The notes under the pieces are model-generated. The model was not told the origin of the DNA. It saw nothing but the letters and a program-made list of their open reading frames with translations, and did not search any database. From positions 33,646-97,645 of the forward strand of contig JAVBJU010000008.1 in NCBI GenBank assembly GCA_031546825.1: a DNA stretch of 64,000 bases. The letters run 5' to 3'. Positions 23,551 to 32,960 of this stretch are shown here, piece after piece; position 1 is the first letter of the stretch, and the number at the start of each line of letters is the position of its first letter. The position numbers and the translations under genes are program-made. Source of the stretch: Hohaiivirga sp031546825 (GTDB taxonomy: Bacteria; Pseudomonadota; Alphaproteobacteria; Rhizobiales; Beijerinckiaceae).

Positions 23551-24066
23551 TCAGAGCTTGCCTTCCAGAAACTCCTGAATGGCCTTGGCCCGCGCTTCGA
23601 TCTGGTCGGCATTGACGCCGGGCTTGAAGTTGAGGGTCAGAACGCCGTCTTCGAACGAGAGGCCCTTCTCAAAAGCAGAAGCGGGGGCGGTGGCTTCGTT
23701 GTAAGCGAAGACAATCTTCTTCAGCTTGGCCTTCAGCGCGCTTTTGCCCATATCATCTGAAGCAACCTTGGTCAGGGCGACGACGAGCGGCGTCACGTAG
23801 ACATCGGTGAGATACCACGATTCCTTGATGCTCTCGGTCTGTCCGGCGAGCGTCAGGGTTTCCCATTTCGGTTCGACCGGTACTTCAAAACCCGCAGCCG
23901 CCTGAATGGATTTTACCTGAACCGGGAACAGCGTCTGCTGATAGCCGGAGATGGCGCGGCGTTCGGCAAGGTTGCCCTCCTGCGCCATGGCCGGGGCCAT
24001 GAAGGTTGTGGGCAGAGCGCCGAGGGCACCGAGGGCGAGAATGGCGGGTAGAATGATCTTACGCAT
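23551..24066 (-). CDS. Unrecognised small secreted protein
   Basis: 171 residues with a clear Sec signal peptide (MRKIILPAILALGALGALP, cleavage likely after AMA-Q near residue 29). The mature part of about 140 residues has no cysteine, mixes helices and strands, and ends in a helix (ADQIEARAKAIQEFLEGK). I do not recognise a family. The ATG at 24066 follows AAGGGG and starts the signal peptide, so it is chosen over an upstream frame. It stands alone, 25 bp from the convergent methyltransferase gene. A periplasmic role is the only supported inference. Confidence 0.75.
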   Translation of the reverse strand: MRKIILPAILALGALGALPTTFMAPAMAQEGNLAERRAISGYQQTLFPVQVKSIQAAAGFEVPVEPKWETLTLAGQTESIKESWYLTDVYVTPLVVALTKVASDDMGKSALKAKLKKIVFAYNEATAPASAFEKGLSFEDGVLTLNFKPGVNADQIEARAKAIQEFLEGKL

Positions 24067-24380
24067 GGGTAGCCCCTTGAAATTTTTGATGAATAAATTC
24101 GATTTGCTATATTTTTCTAAGGGGTTTCGATACTGTGCGATACAATGGCGCACGAAAAATTGTTTCGACGCTTCTTTTTCCTGTGAACTGGCATGGAATA
24201 GGCGCTGGCAGGCGGTAATCCGGGTCCTCTCAATTTCTGATACAGCAAGCGTTTAGGCATTGCGCTTTTCTGGAGGCGGTCGCATAAAGCGCTCGGCTTT
24301 GAACCGGAGCAGCCTGTGATCAGGCGCGTTCCGGTCATCTGCCCGATCTTCCCCCATGGGCGTAAGCCAGGATTCCTCCC
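24067..24380. other. Intergenic region between secreted protein and MFS gene
   Basis: About 310 bp between divergent genes. The left third is AT-rich and presumably carries the promoter of the secreted-protein gene. The right end carries GGATTC before the MFS start. No RNA gene, repeat or operator was recognised. Confidence 0.5.
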
Positions 24381-25727
24381 ATGACCGATGGTTTGCCAGC
24401 GCCGCAACGTTTCTTTGCCTTCCTCACCGTGGCCATTGCCCTGACCATGGCGGTGCTGGACGGGGCCATCGTCAATATCGCGCTGCCAACCATCCAGCGA
24501 GACCTCAACATCTCGTCGGCGGATGCGGTGTGGATCGTCAATGTCTATCAACTGGCGATCATTGTTTCATTGTTGCCCTTTGCGGCGCTTGGCGACAGCC
24601 TGGGCTATAAACGGATTTACTGGATCGGGCTGGCGATTTTCACTGTGGCGTCATTCGCCTGTGCGCAGTCGCAGAGCTTCCTGTTCCTTTCCTGCGCGCG
24701 GCTGGTGCAGGGTGTGGGTGCGGCGGGCGTCATGAGCGTGAATATCGCGCTGGTGCGTTATATTTTTCCGAAAAATCAACTTGGTGCGGGCGTCGGCTAT
24801 ACCTCCTTCGTCGTGGCGGTTTCTTCGGCTGCGGGGCCGAGCGTCGCTTCCGCCATTCTGTCGCTCGCCCATTGGCAGTGGCTGTTTCTGGTCAATGTGC
24901 CGCTCGGCGTTGTGGCCCTGATTATTGCTGCAAAAACCTTGCCGGTGACGCCCGCTTCGCACAGGCGTTTTGATTTCATCAGCTTCATCCTCAATGCCAT
25001 CACCTTCGCGGCTTTGATCGACGGGCTTAACTCCCTTAGCGACCGGGGGGATCTCAAGATCAGCCTGCTGAAACTCGCCATTGCTGCGGGCGTTGGCGCG
25101 GTATTTGTCTGGCGCGAATGCCGGATTGCCCAGCCGATGCTGCCGGTCGATCTCCTGAGCCGCCCGGTCTTCGCGCTTTCCATGATGACCTCGATATGCT
25201 CGTTCGCCGCGCAAAGCATGGCCTATGTGTCGTTGCCGTTCTTTTTTGAGGAAACGCTGGGCTATTCCGCCGCCATCACTGGCCTTCTGCTGACGCCCTG
25301 GCCGGTGATGACTGCGATCATGGCCCCGATCGCCGGGCGGCTGTCCAACCGGGTTGCGCCGCAATTGCTCAGCACGGTCGGTCTCATGGTGTTGGGCAGC
25401 GGGTTCATCGCCGTGGCGCTTCTCGGGGCGCATCCGTCGCCCGTCGATATTTGCTGGCGCCTGGCGATTTGCGGTTTGGGCTTTGGTATTTTTCAGGCCC
25501 CCAACAACCGCATCATCATCGGCAGCGCCCCTCGCGAACGCTCGGGCGGCGCATCCGGACTGCAAGCAACCGGGCGGCTTCTCGGCCAATCGAGCGGCGC
25601 GGCAGCGGTTGCCATCGTTTTCGGGTTAATCGCGGGCCATCAGACAACGCTGATCCTCTGGCTTGCCGCGGGGTTGTCCTTTACGGCAGCCTGCGCAAGC
25701 GGCTTTCGCAAGGTGAGTATTCAGTAA
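24381..25727 (+). CDS. DHA2-family MFS drug efflux transporter
   Basis: 448-residue membrane protein of the EmrB/QacA (DHA2) type. The first helix begins TVAIALTMAVLDGAIVNIALPTI, matching the D-x-x-x-V-N-x-A-L-P signature of that family, and loop 2-3 reads LGDSLGYKRIYWIG. Twelve to fourteen membrane helices can be traced. It probably exports hydrophobic compounds with protons. No membrane-fusion partner or TetR-like regulator is adjacent. Its last 7 bp overlap the end of the convergent mutT gene. Confidence 0.9.
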   Translation: MTDGLPAPQRFFAFLTVAIALTMAVLDGAIVNIALPTIQRDLNISSADAVWIVNVYQLAIIVSLLPFAALGDSLGYKRIYWIGLAIFTVASFACAQSQSFLFLSCARLVQGVGAAGVMSVNIALVRYIFPKNQLGAGVGYTSFVVAVSSAAGPSVASAILSLAHWQWLFLVNVPLGVVALIIAAKTLPVTPASHRRFDFISFILNAITFAALIDGLNSLSDRGDLKISLLKLAIAAGVGAVFVWRECRIAQPMLPVDLLSRPVFALSMMTSICSFAAQSMAYVSLPFFFEETLGYSAAITGLLLTPWPVMTAIMAPIAGRLSNRVAPQLLSTVGLMVLGSGFIAVALLGAHPSPVDICWRLAICGLGFGIFQAPNNRIIIGSAPRERSGGASGLQATGRLLGQSSGAAAVAIVFGLIAGHQTTLILWLAAGLSFTAACASGFRKVSIQ

Positions 25728-26137
25728 GTGAGAAGGTCGATCAATGCCGGAATGAGGGGTTCATCCGCAGGCGGCATCGGGTATTGGCGCAGATCATGCG
25801 GCTTTACCCATTTGAGCGCCTGGCCTTCGTTTGACTGCACGAACCCTTCCCAGCGGCGGCAAATGTAAAGCGGCATCAGAAGGTGGAAGTCGTCGTAAGC
25901 ATGGCTCGCGAAGGTTAGTGGCGCAAGACACGCTTCCTTGACCGTGATGCCCAGCTCTTCCTTGAGTTCGCGGATCAGCGTTTCTTCCGGGCGCTCGCCG
26001 GGCTCGATCTTGCCGCCGGGAAACTCCCACAAACCCGCCAACTGCTTGCCCTCGGGCCGTTGCGCCAGAAGGATGCGGTTGTCGGTGTCGATGAGGGCGA
26101 CGGCAACGACGAGGAGGAGTTTGGGCTTGGCCGCCAT
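25721..26137 (-). CDS. mutT: 8-oxo-dGTP diphosphatase MutT (Nudix)
   Basis: 138-residue Nudix hydrolase that cleans 8-oxo-dGTP from the nucleotide pool. The Nudix box GX5EX7REUXEEXGU is intact (G-KIEPG-E-RPEETLI-RELKEELG), preceded by LAGLWEFPGGKIEPGE. The ATG at 26137 directly follows the argJ stop codon (one base between), which implies coupling to argJ, and is preferred over the longer frame. The 3' end overlaps the convergent MFS gene by 7 bp. Confidence 0.93.
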   Translation of the reverse strand: MAAKPKLLLVVAVALIDTDNRILLAQRPEGKQLAGLWEFPGGKIEPGERPEETLIRELKEELGITVKEACLAPLTFASHAYDDFHLLMPLYICRRWEGFVQSNEGQALKWVKPHDLRQYPMPPADEPLIPALIDLLTY

Positions 26138-26138
26138 C

Positions 26139-27380
26139 TTACGAGCGGTAATCGCCGTTGATCTCGACATAGGCCTTGGTCAGGTCGCAGGTCCACACGC
26201 GGGCGGTGCCTTTGCCGAGGCCGAGATCGACACTGACGCGGATGGCGTCGTGTTTCATATAAGCTGAGGTTTTTTCTTCGCTGTAATCAAGCGCGCGGGC
26301 ACCCTCACGGGCGACGACGAAATCGCCGAAAGCGATGGTGAGCAGGTCGCGCTCTGCCGGTTCGCCCGCCTTGCCGATGGCGGCGACGATGCGCCCCCAG
26401 TTGGCGTCTTCACCCGCCATGGCGGTTTTAACCAGCGGCGAATTGGCGATGGAGAAGGCTATTTTTTTGGCCGAGACGTTGCTGGTTGCGCCGGTCACGG
26501 AAACCGTCACGAACTTGCGGGCACCTTCGCCGTCGCGGGCCACATATTGGGCAAGCTCAATGAGCATGTCATCGAGTGCGGCGCGGAAATCTTTCAGACG
26601 GCTGTCGGTTGCCGATTCGATTTTCTTCACACCCTTTTTTGCCGCAGCGCCGGTGGCGAACATCAAGAGGGTGTCGGAGGTCGATGTATCGCCATCGACC
26701 GTGACGCAATTGAAGCTGTCATCGGCCCCGTGCTTGAGCAGCGTTTGCAGCACATCGGCGGCAATCGGCGCATCGGTGAAAATGAAAGAGAGCATGGTCG
26801 CCATGTCAGGCTGGATCATGCCTGCGCCTTTGGCGAAACCGTTGATGGTGATGGCGACGCCGTCGATGGTCACGCTGCGCGTGGCGAGTTTCGGAAAGGT
26901 GTCGGTGGTCATGATGGCACGGGCGGCATCAGCCCAGGCGTCGGGTGTGGCTTTGGCGTTGCAGGCGGCCAAAACACCGTTGAACTTGGTGGCGTCGAGC
27001 GGTTCGCCGATCACGCCGGTGGAGGCAATGAAAACTTCTTCCGGCTTGCAACCCACGGCGTCAGCCGCGATTTTGGCGGTGAGTGCCACGGCGTCCGCGC
27101 CCTTCTTGCCGGTGAAGGCATTGGCATTGCCGGAATTGACCACCAGCGCCCGCGCCTTGCCATTAGACAGCGCTTCACGGCACCAGTCGACCGGAGCGGA
27201 AGGGCATTTGGATTTTGTGAACACGCCCGCCACATCAGTGCCCTGGTCGAGCACCATCAGCAGCACATCGGTGCGGTTCTTATATCGGATACCGGCTTCG
27301 GCGGTTGCCATGGTCACACCCGCGATGGGCGCAAGCGTTGCATAGGTTTTCGGGGCAAGCGGCGAGATCGACGTGGACAT
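26139..27380 (-). CDS. argJ: Bifunctional glutamate N-acetyltransferase / amino-acid acetyltransferase
   Basis: Arginine biosynthesis enzyme that recycles the acetyl group from N-acetylornithine to glutamate. The 413-residue precursor cuts itself at the conserved Ala194-Thr195 bond (PDMATMLSF), with Thr195 as the nucleophile. Other conserved pieces are VFTKSKCPSAPV (54-65) and NSGNANAFTG. It follows the parvulin gene after 80 bp that contain a strong hairpin, and mutT begins one base after its stop codon. The parvulin-argJ-mutT order is common in the order. Confidence 0.97.
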   Translation of the reverse strand: MSTSISPLAPKTYATLAPIAGVTMATAEAGIRYKNRTDVLLMVLDQGTDVAGVFTKSKCPSAPVDWCREALSNGKARALVVNSGNANAFTGKKGADAVALTAKIAADAVGCKPEEVFIASTGVIGEPLDATKFNGVLAACNAKATPDAWADAARAIMTTDTFPKLATRSVTIDGVAITINGFAKGAGMIQPDMATMLSFIFTDAPIAADVLQTLLKHGADDSFNCVTVDGDTSTSDTLLMFATGAAAKKGVKKIESATDSRLKDFRAALDDMLIELAQYVARDGEGARKFVTVSVTGATSNVSAKKIAFSIANSPLVKTAMAGEDANWGRIVAAIGKAGEPAERDLLTIAFGDFVVAREGARALDYSEEKTSAYMKHDAIRVSVDLGLGKGTARVWTCDLTKAYVEINGDYRS

Positions 27381-27422
27381 GGCGGCAATCCGGGAAAGCT
27401 GGAAAAGGATAGGGAAAGAGAG

Positions 27423-27452
27423 AACGGGCGCACCGTTGCCGGTGCGCCCGTT
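27423..27452 (-). terminator. Perfect 13-bp hairpin between parvulin gene and argJ
   Basis: AACGGGCGCACCG (27423-27435) pairs perfectly with CGGTGCGCCCGTT (27440-27452) across a TTGC loop. On the minus strand it is followed by CTCTCTTTCC rather than a pure T-run. It lies 8 bp past the parvulin stop and 42 bp before the argJ start, so it may end the parvulin transcript or protect its 3' end while letting argJ through. Confidence 0.6.
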
Positions 27453-27460
27453 GAAATGAC

Positions 27461-28339
27461 TTATTTCGTGGCGGGTGCTGCGGCCGGGGCTTCGAGCAAC
27501 TGCACATTGGCCGCCTTCTTCGCCTTGTCGACAATGGCCTGCTGGGCGTGCGCGGTCAGAATTTCTTCGAGCTTCGGCTTCAACTCGTCCATGGTCGGCA
27601 CCGGGCGGGTGCGCTTTTCTTCGACCTGAATGACGTGCCAGCCGAAATCAGTCTTAACCGGATCGGAAACCTGGTTCACGTCGAGCTTGAAAGCGGCCTC
27701 GGCGAAGGGGGCGATCATGCGATCCTTGGCGAAGAAACCGAGTTCGCCGCCATTTTCCTTGGAGCCGGGGTCTTTGGAGACTTCAGCGGCAACCTTTGCG
27801 AAATCCTCGCCTGCCTTGATGCGGGCGCTTGCGGCCTTGGCCTGATCTTCGGTTTCGACCAGAATGTGGCGAGCGCGTACTTCCGGCGTCGGCTGCATCT
27901 TCTGGGTGGCTTCGTCATAACCCTTGCGCAGCGCTTCCGGCGTGATGGCCTTCTTGATTTCCTGATCAAGATAGGTCTGCACCAGCACTTGCTGCTTGAG
28001 ATCGGCCAGCTTCTGGGTGAAGACGGCGCTCTGGTCCACCTTCGCGGTTTGCGCGGCGAGGGCCAGCGCCTTGAAGCTCAGCATATAATCGATCAGCATC
28101 GGGCGCTTCTGCGGATCTTTCAGGCTCTCGGCATCGGCGCCGATGGTGAGAGCGAACTGCTCAAGATCGGTTTCCTTCACCGTGAACCCGTTGCCCTTGG
28201 CGATGATTGGGCTGGACATGGCCGTTTCGGCTTTCACCTGGGGGGCGGGCTTGCTTTGGGCAAGAGCCGGGACAGCGCCGAGTGCGAGGCCAGCGGCAAT
28301 CAGGCCGATGCGGAATGACTGGGAGACGAGAGAAGGCAT
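27461..28339 (-). CDS. Periplasmic parvulin-type peptidyl-prolyl cis-trans isomerase
   Basis: 292 residues with a signal peptide (MPSLVSQSFRIGLIAAGLAL, cleaved after ALA-Q near 28), an N-terminal SurA-like helical chaperone region, and a parvulin domain with VRARHILVETEDQAKAA and GGELGFFAKDRM, ending in GWHVIQVEEKR. It helps fold secreted or outer-membrane proteins. The ATG at 28339 starts the signal peptide, so it is preferred over the longer frame to 28396. It is divergent from secA, a pairing also seen in relatives, which fits a shared role in protein export. Confidence 0.93.
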   Translation of the reverse strand: MPSLVSQSFRIGLIAAGLALGAVPALAQSKPAPQVKAETAMSSPIIAKGNGFTVKETDLEQFALTIGADAESLKDPQKRPMLIDYMLSFKALALAAQTAKVDQSAVFTQKLADLKQQVLVQTYLDQEIKKAITPEALRKGYDEATQKMQPTPEVRARHILVETEDQAKAASARIKAGEDFAKVAAEVSKDPGSKENGGELGFFAKDRMIAPFAEAAFKLDVNQVSDPVKTDFGWHVIQVEEKRTRPVPTMDELKPKLEEILTAHAQQAIVDKAKKAANVQLLEAPAAAPATK

Positions 28340-28713
28340 GATGAAACCTGCTTGTTCGGAAGCGAGAAGGGTTGTTATCGAATGGCCGAATCGCACAGAG
28401 TTGACAAGTTATTCCTTGGCGAAAGCACGGCGTTGGGAAGAAATTCACTGGAATTACGGTATTTTGGTGGCTGCCGCTTCTTAGCGATACACACTTCCGT
28501 GCAATGTTCCCTGGCGGTTCCCTTTTGAAAGCGGGGCTTTCCACCCAATTCGGGCTTGTGAATAAGGCATTCTCGGCCTAAACAGGGGCAAATCGTTTCA
28601 TTGCCAATTATTTTCCACGTAATATGGCGATGCTGCCCTTTCAGACGAGCGGGCGAATAACTATCTCTGTGTGAACACATCCGCTCGGATATTAACGCGA
28701 CAACAGGTTTTCG
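28340..28713. other. Divergent promoter region between parvulin gene and secA
   Basis: About 370 bp, presumably containing divergent promoters. A TTGACA hexamer is visible at 28401-28406, but no convincing -10 partner is seen. No secM-like leader peptide or RNA gene was recognised. Confidence 0.45.
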
Positions 28714-31521
28714 ATGCTCAGCTCCCTCGCGAAGAAACTTTTCGGCTCGGTCAACGAACGCCGCCTGAAATCCTATCAGCCAAAAGTGGCGGCTATCAAC
28801 GCGCTCGAAAGTGAAATCGAGAAGCTGAGTGATGAAGCCCTTCGGGCACGTACCGAAGTATTCAAGGCGCAGATCGCGTCCGGCGAGAAAACCGTCGATG
28901 ATCTGCTGGTGCCCGCCTTCGCCACTGTGCGCGAAGCTGCCCGGCGCGCCCTCGGCCAGCGCCCGTTCGACGTGCAGCTCATCGGCGGCATGGTGCTGCA
29001 TGAAGGCGGCATTGCCGAAATGCGCACAGGTGAAGGCAAGACGCTCGTTGCCACGTTGCCGGTCTATCTCAATGCGCTGTCCGGCAAGGGCGTGCATGTG
29101 GTCACGGTCAACGACTATCTGGCCAAGCGCGATTCCGAATGGATGGGGCAGGTCTATCGCTTCCTCGGCCTGACTGTCGGTGTGATTGTTCATGGGCTCG
29201 ATGATGAAGAGCGCAAGGAAGCCTACGCTTGCGACATCACCTACGGCACCAACAACGAATACGGCTTCGACTATCTGCGCGATAACATGAAGTATGAGCT
29301 GGTGCAGATGGTGCAGCGCGGGCACAACTTCGCCATCGTCGATGAGGTCGATTCGATCCTCGTGGACGAAGCGCGCACTCCGCTTATCATTTCCGGCCCG
29401 CTCGAAGACCGGTCCGATCTTTATCTCGCCATCGACCAGTTCATCCCGCAACTCTTCCGCGAGGATTATGACCTGGACGAGAAGCAGCGTTCGGTTGCGC
29501 TCAATGAGCAGGGCAACGAGCGCGTGGAAGAAATGCTGCGTGCCGCTGGTCTCCTCAAGGAAGGCGATCTCTACGACGCGGCCAACATCACACTGGTGCA
29601 CCACGTCAATCAGGCATTGCGTGCGCATATCCTGTTCCAGCGCGATAAGGATTACATCGTCAACAATGGCGAAGTGGTCATCATCGACGAGTTTACCGGG
29701 CGCATGATGCCGGGCCGTCGCTATTCGGAAGGTCTGCACCAGGCGCTCGAAGCAAAAGAGCGGGTTCAGATCCAGCCAGAAAACCAGACGCTGGCGTCGA
29801 TCACCTTCCAGAACTATTTCCGCCTCTATGGCAAGCTCGCCGGTATGACTGGTACCGCCGCGACTGAGGCGGACGAGTTCCAGGAAATCTACAACCTCAC
29901 CGTCATCGAAATTCCGACCAACCGTCCGGTCTCGCGCCTTGATGAAGACGATGAAGTCTATCGCACGGTGCAGGAAAAATACGACGGCATCATCCAGGAA
30001 ATCCATGAGGCGTCGAAGCGTGGCCAGCCGATTCTGGTTGGCACCACCTCCATCGAGAAATCCGAACTGCTGGCCGAACTGCTGCAGAAGAGCGGCTTCA
30101 AGCAGCTCAATCTGGAAGACCCCAACCGCTTTGAGCCGATTTTCAATGCCGTGCGCTCTGGGCAGCCGATCCGCCACTTCTCGGTGCTGAATGCCCGTTT
30201 CCACGAGCAGGAAGCGGTCATCGTCTCTCAGGCGGGTATCCCGGGCGGGATCACCATCGCCACCAACATGGCCGGTCGCGGCACCGATATTCAGCTTGGT
30301 GGTAACCTCGACATGCGTCTGGCGCAGGAAGTGCCCGCCGAACTGACGGGCGTGGCCAGAGAGGCTGCCGAGCAGAAAATCCGTGACGAAGTCGCCCACT
30401 TCAAGGACATGGCCATCAAGGCCGGTGGCCTTTACGTGCTTGGCACTGAGCGCCATGAATCGCGGCGCATCGACAACCAGCTTCGCGGCCGTTCAGGTCG
30501 CCAGGGCGATCCCGGGCGGTCGAAATTCTACCTGTCGCTGCAGGACGACCTGATGCGCATCTTCGGTTCCGAGCGCATGGACGGCATGTTGACCAAGCTC
30601 GGCCTGAAGGACGGCGAGGCCATTATCCATCCGTGGATCAATAAGGCCATCGAGAAGGCGCAGGGCAAGGTCGAGGCGCGCAACTTCGATATCCGCAAGA
30701 ACATTCTCAAATACGACAACGTGATGAACGACCAGCGTAAGGTCGTGTTCGAGCAGCGCCGTGAGTTCATGGCCGAAGAAAGCGTCCGCGATATCATCGA
30801 CGAGATGCGTAACGGCGTGGTTGATGATCTTGTGGCCCGCAATATTCCCGATGGGGCATATTCCGAGCAGTGGCATGTGGAGGAATTGAAGGAGGGTGTT
30901 TCCTATCTCCTCAATCTTGACCAGCCGGTCGAAGCCTGGGCCAAGGAAGAAGGTATCGCCGAAGACGAAATTCGCGATCGCCTGCTGAAGGCCGCCGATG
31001 CCGGCTATGCCGAGCGTCTCCAGCAGAACTCGCCCGAGGTGATGAACTATATCGAGAAGCAGGTGCTGCTGCAGACGCTCGACCATCTGTGGCGCGAGCA
31101 TCTCGTTACCCTCGACCACTTGCGTCAGGTGATCGGTTGGCGAGGCTACGCCCAGCGCGACCCGCTTAACGAGTACAAATCTGAAGCCTTCGAGCTGTTC
31201 AATGGCCTGGTGGGCCACCTGCGCGAGCAGGTCACTGGCCAGTTGATGCGGGTCGAGGTGGTGTTCCAGCCACCGGAAGAGCCGCAATTGCCGGAAATGA
31301 CTGGCATTCACGCCGACCCGAATACCGGCGAGAATGAGTTCGATCATGCTGGGCTGCAAGGCTTCTCGCCGCCCCTCGGTCGCGCTTCCGCTCGGCCCTC
31401 CCAGGCCGGCAGCGCCCGCGACCCGCTCAACCCCTCAACCTGGGGGCGTGTGGGCCGCAATGAGCTGTGCCCCTGCGGTTCTGGCAAGAAATACAAGCAC
31501 TGCCACGGCAGGCTGGCGTAA
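28714..31521 (+). CDS. secA: Preprotein translocase ATPase SecA
   Basis: Motor ATPase that drives unfolded preproteins through SecYEG. The 935 residues contain the Walker A motif MRTGEGKT (Lys109), the DEVDSILVDEARTPL box, the second nucleotide-binding domain with NMAGRGTDIQLGG, and the C-terminal zinc-binding tail CPCGSGKKYKHCHG (Cys919, Cys921, Cys930, His931) that contacts SecB. Length is normal for alphaproteobacteria. It is followed by a strong terminator and stands as a single-gene unit, divergent from the export-related parvulin gene. Confidence 0.99.
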   Translation: MLSSLAKKLFGSVNERRLKSYQPKVAAINALESEIEKLSDEALRARTEVFKAQIASGEKTVDDLLVPAFATVREAARRALGQRPFDVQLIGGMVLHEGGIAEMRTGEGKTLVATLPVYLNALSGKGVHVVTVNDYLAKRDSEWMGQVYRFLGLTVGVIVHGLDDEERKEAYACDITYGTNNEYGFDYLRDNMKYELVQMVQRGHNFAIVDEVDSILVDEARTPLIISGPLEDRSDLYLAIDQFIPQLFREDYDLDEKQRSVALNEQGNERVEEMLRAAGLLKEGDLYDAANITLVHHVNQALRAHILFQRDKDYIVNNGEVVIIDEFTGRMMPGRRYSEGLHQALEAKERVQIQPENQTLASITFQNYFRLYGKLAGMTGTAATEADEFQEIYNLTVIEIPTNRPVSRLDEDDEVYRTVQEKYDGIIQEIHEASKRGQPILVGTTSIEKSELLAELLQKSGFKQLNLEDPNRFEPIFNAVRSGQPIRHFSVLNARFHEQEAVIVSQAGIPGGITIATNMAGRGTDIQLGGNLDMRLAQEVPAELTGVAREAAEQKIRDEVAHFKDMAIKAGGLYVLGTERHESRRIDNQLRGRSGRQGDPGRSKFYLSLQDDLMRIFGSERMDGMLTKLGLKDGEAIIHPWINKAIEKAQGKVEARNFDIRKNILKYDNVMNDQRKVVFEQRREFMAEESVRDIIDEMRNGVVDDLVARNIPDGAYSEQWHVEELKEGVSYLLNLDQPVEAWAKEEGIAEDEIRDRLLKAADAGYAERLQQNSPEVMNYIEKQVLLQTLDHLWREHLVTLDHLRQVIGWRGYAQRDPLNEYKSEAFELFNGLVGHLREQVTGQLMRVEVVFQPPEEPQLPEMTGIHADPNTGENEFDHAGLQGFSPPLGRASARPSQAGSARDPLNPSTWGRVGRNELCPCGSGKKYKHCHGRLA

Positions 31522-31569
31522 CGTAAGGCGCGATCAGCGCCTGGCAGTCACTGAGAATCATAAGATAAA

Positions 31570-31612
31570 CAAAGAACCCGGAAAGCGTGTGCTTTCCGGG
31601 TTCTTTGTTTTC
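31570..31612. terminator. Strong terminator after secA
   Basis: A perfect 16-bp stem, AAAGAACCCGGAAAGC (31571-31586) with GCTTTCCGGGTTCTTT (31591-31606), has a GTGT loop and is followed by GTTTTC. It also lies 35 bp beyond the end of the convergent L,D-transpeptidase gene and may serve both. Confidence 0.93.
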
Positions 31613-31646
31613 GATGGGGTATCAGAGGTGCAAACCGCTTTACGGT

Positions 31647-32759
31647 CTAACCGCCCCCCGACGCGTTGGAGAACAGGTCTTTGGTGGGAGACTGCACGCT
31701 GGGCATCATCACCGAACCGCTATTGGCAAAGTCCGCTGACGGTTGCGTTGCCTTGAAGGAAGTGGTGTTCTTCCGCAGCGGAGCCAAGTTCAGTGTCGCG
31801 GGCGATCTGATCGACGAAGTTGTTTCCGGGTTCGCGTCGCTGACAGCGATCTCGCGCGGGGTGGCAGCGAGTGCATCGGGGCGGCTGACATTGTTGCCGG
31901 AATCCGACGAGAATATTCCCTGGAACGAACTGTGCTGGCCGCCATCGGCATAAACCAGACTGATGGCCTTGGTGCCGTTGGCGACGAGGGAGGCGGTTTC
32001 ACGCGCGTCCTCAGCGGTCTTCTGAATGACCGCAGCTTCGAGCGGCGCGGTGCACGAGCCGGTGGCGTTGAAGGTATATTTCCCGCCGCAAACCGCAACA
32101 CGCGGCTCCTCGTGGGTCACCTCGAAATAATCCGAGCCTTCCTTGAGGTTCCGCCAGAAGCCGATATTCGGGTCGGCCCGGAAGGCCGCCATGTTCTTCG
32201 GCGTCATGCGGAAGGGGTAGGACTGGAACTGGAAGCTGCGCTGGCCGCCATTGAGGGCTTCGCGGGCGACGGCGTAGATTTCGGCAATCGAAGCATCGGT
32301 CATGGCGAAGCAGCCACGCGACGAGCATGAGCCGTGTACCATCAACGCCGAGCCGCTGCGGCCCTTGGCGCGGTCATAGGCATTGGGGTAGCCGGTGTCG
32401 AACGAGAGATAATAGGCCGAATTGGGGTTCATCTGTGACTGCGAGACCGGGTAGAATCCCTCCGGAGCCTGACGGTCTCCCTCACGCACCTTCGGACCGA
32501 GCTGGCCGGACCAGCGGCAGATCGCGTATGTCTTGAGCAGGGCGTAGCGTCCATCGGAGCCGCGCTTCCACACTTCCATCTCCGCTTCCTTCTTGTAGGA
32601 GCGGATGAGAATGGGCGAACCAGCATTCATGCCCTTGGATTCCATCAGGGCAAGTGTGCTTGACGGTATGGGCGCCCGGCTTCTGCCGGAAGAACCGGTA
32701 TCCTGGCACGCGGCCAGCGCGAGTGTCACACCAAGTGCGGCGACAGCAGGCTTTATCAT
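31647..32759 (-). CDS. YkuD/YafK-type L,D-transpeptidase family lipoprotein
   Basis: 370-residue predicted lipoprotein: lipobox LAAC with Cys18, then a catalytic L,D-transpeptidase domain whose active site VHGSCSSRGCFAMT supplies His142 and Cys150. Such enzymes make or remove peptidoglycan cross-links or protein attachments through meso-diaminopimelate. The C-terminal about 130 residues are low in conserved features and look disordered. The ATG at 32759, just after GGGG, starts the signal peptide and is preferred. It converges on secA. Confidence 0.9.
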   Translation of the reverse strand: MIKPAVAALGVTLALAACQDTGSSGRSRAPIPSSTLALMESKGMNAGSPILIRSYKKEAEMEVWKRGSDGRYALLKTYAICRWSGQLGPKVREGDRQAPEGFYPVSQSQMNPNSAYYLSFDTGYPNAYDRAKGRSGSALMVHGSCSSRGCFAMTDASIAEIYAVAREALNGGQRSFQFQSYPFRMTPKNMAAFRADPNIGFWRNLKEGSDYFEVTHEEPRVAVCGGKYTFNATGSCTAPLEAAVIQKTAEDARETASLVANGTKAISLVYADGGQHSSFQGIFSSDSGNNVSRPDALAATPREIAVSDANPETTSSIRSPATLNLAPLRKNTTSFKATQPSADFANSGSVMMPSVQSPTKDLFSNASGGG

Positions 32760-32792
32760 ATGGAAACCCCGTTCCGAGAACAGATACGCCAA

Positions 32793-32960
32793 AAAACCTG
32801 GCGCACCCCCCTGTGGTAACCCTAACAGCGTTACGCAATTCTTACCATAGCCATACTATCATTGTCAGTATGGTTAGCAAAACGCTAATGTCGCACTTTG
32901 GAATCAGCCATTTCAGCCGTTGTTCAAAGCCAGAAAAAGTCCTTTTATTGCTGCAAAACG
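32793..32960. other. AT-rich upstream region of the L,D-transpeptidase gene
   Basis: About 170 bp up to the repeat at 32961, AT-rich near 32830-32960 and a reasonable place for the promoter of the minus-strand L,D-transpeptidase gene. I see no gene or RNA in it. Confidence 0.4.

Noticed and set aside
28401..28406. TTGACA hexamer upstream of secA considered as a promoter -35 box
   Set aside because: No matching -10 element at proper spacing, so a promoter cannot be called on this alone.
28375..30456. Very long open frame on the minus strand opposite secA (693 residues)
   Set aside because: It is the antisense shadow of the highly conserved secA coding sequence; its translation is rich in His, Arg and Gln with no domain.
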